A program made the position numbers and the translations under genes. A stretch of DNA of 5,760 nt from an uncultured Rhodospirillales bacterium (GTDB taxonomy: Bacteria; Pseudomonadota; Alphaproteobacteria; Acetobacterales; Acetobacteraceae): the NCBI GenBank assembly GCA_903928045.1, contig CAIYPH010000891.1:1-5760 (forward strand). The letters run 5' to 3'. Below, in pieces: positions 5,181 to 5,760 of the stretch; the stretch's first letter is position 1, and every line of letters starts with the position of its first letter. The notes under the pieces were generated by a model that did not search any database, had not been told where the DNA came from, and saw only the letters and a list, made by a program, of their open reading frames with translations.

Positions 5181-5760
5181 GTGGCCGAAACCCTGCTCGA
5201 GGTGGCGGACCTGCGGGTCCGCTTCCCCCGGCCTGGGGGCGCCCGCGAGGTGGTGGCCGGCGTCGGCTACCGGCTCGCCGCAGGGCGTACGCTGGGGGTG
5301 GTGGGCGAAAGCGGCTGCGGCAAGTCGGTCACCGCGCTGTCGCTGATGGGTCTGGTGCCGCCACCCGGCCAGGTGACAGGCTCGATCCGCTTCGACGGGC
5401 GGGAACTGCTCGGCCAGTCCGCGGCGGATTGGCGGGCGCTGCGCGGCAATCGGGTGGCGATGATTTTCCAGGAGCCGATGACCGCGCTCAACCCGGTGAT
5501 GACGGTGGGCCACCAGATCGCCGAGATCCAGGTGCTGCATCGCGGGCTCGGCTGGGGCGAGGCCGAGGCCAATGCGGTGGGCATGCTGGAGGCCGTCGGC
5601 ATCAACTCGCCGGGCGAGCGGGCGGCGGCCTATCCGCATCAGCTCTCCGGCGGCATGCGCCAGCGCGCGATGATCGCCATGGCGCTCGCCTGCGAGCCGG
5701 CGCTGCTCATCGCCGACGAACCGACCACGGCGCTCGACGTGACGATCCAGGCGCAGATCC
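5181..5760 (+). CDS. ABC transporter ATP-binding protein, OppD/DppD type (partial, C-terminus off the right edge)
   Basis: This is a cytoplasmic ATPase subunit that powers an Opp/Dpp-type importer. The visible 193 residues hold almost the whole nucleotide-binding core: Walker A GESGCGKS (42-49), Q-loop Q97 in [17 protein letters not shown], the ABC signature LSGGMRQR (155-162), Walker B ALLIADEP (174-181, with D179 and catalytic E180), and the start of the D-loop TALD. The H-loop and the C-terminal oligopeptide-transporter extension would be outside the window. GTG at 5181 is the preferred start, giving [15 protein letters not shown], which fits the usual N-terminus; the Shine-Dalgarno is weak, and an in-frame CTG lies at 5172. 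It is 19 nt after the binding-protein stop with no terminator between, so the two are co-transcribed. Permease genes and often a second ATPase (OppF-like) are expected further right, since none lies to the left. Confidence 0.95.
   Translation, partial: MAETLLEVADLRVRFPRPGGAREVVAGVGYRLAAGRTLGVVGESGCGKSVTALSLMGLVPPPGQVTGSIRFDGRELLGQSAADWRALRGNRVAMIFQEPMTALNPVMTVGHQIAEIQVLHRGLGWGEAEANAVGMLEAVGINSPGERAAAYPHQLSGGMRQRAMIAMALACEPALLIADEPTTALDVTIQAQI

Overview
The window is GC-rich DNA with strong G/C preference at third codon positions. It reads as a chromosomal segment of an alphaproteobacterium. The protein styles suggest a Rhodospirillales/Acetobacteraceae-like host, but that placement is inference from memory and not a search result. 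No rRNA, tRNA, CRISPR array, insertion sequence or phage gene is visible.

Layout. (1) 1-656, minus strand: the N-terminal part of a Tat-exported dienelactone-hydrolase-family enzyme, cut by the left window edge. (2) 657-1191: a divergent intergenic region, a possible small Pro/Arg-rich protein (749-991, plus strand), then non-coding sequence ending in a probable intrinsic terminator that serves the gene on its right. (3) 1192-1431, minus: a 79-residue zinc-binding anti-sigma factor. It is divergent from (4) 1530-2282, plus: an ECF RNA polymerase sigma factor with an unusual C-terminal tail. The two are separated by 98 bp that must hold both promoters. (5) 2337-3398, plus: a ketopantoate-reductase-family (PanE/ApbA) oxidoreductase. 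(6) 3497-5161, plus: a periplasmic family-5 (peptide/dipeptide/nickel type) solute-binding protein with its own good promoter. It is followed after 19 nt by (7) 5181-5760, plus: the N-terminal part of the matching OppD/DppD-type ATPase, cut by the right edge.

How the parts work together. The sigma/anti-sigma pair is a self-contained regulatory module. The anti-sigma factor has the C-x25-H-x3-C-x2-C ligand spacing of the redox-sensing ZAS family (RsrA type) and no membrane segment, so a cytoplasmic, possibly thiol- or metal-responsive switch is the most economical reading. The right half starts an ABC importer operon for a peptide-like or other small polar substrate. The permease genes are not seen and are expected to the right. 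The reductase just upstream may act on an imported compound, but the importer has its own promoter and that link is only inferred.

Most of the window is ordinary. The points that deserve a second look are the divergent ECF/ZAS pair, the tail on the sigma factor, the non-canonical LQNC motif of the reductase, and the small proline-rich ORF at 749.
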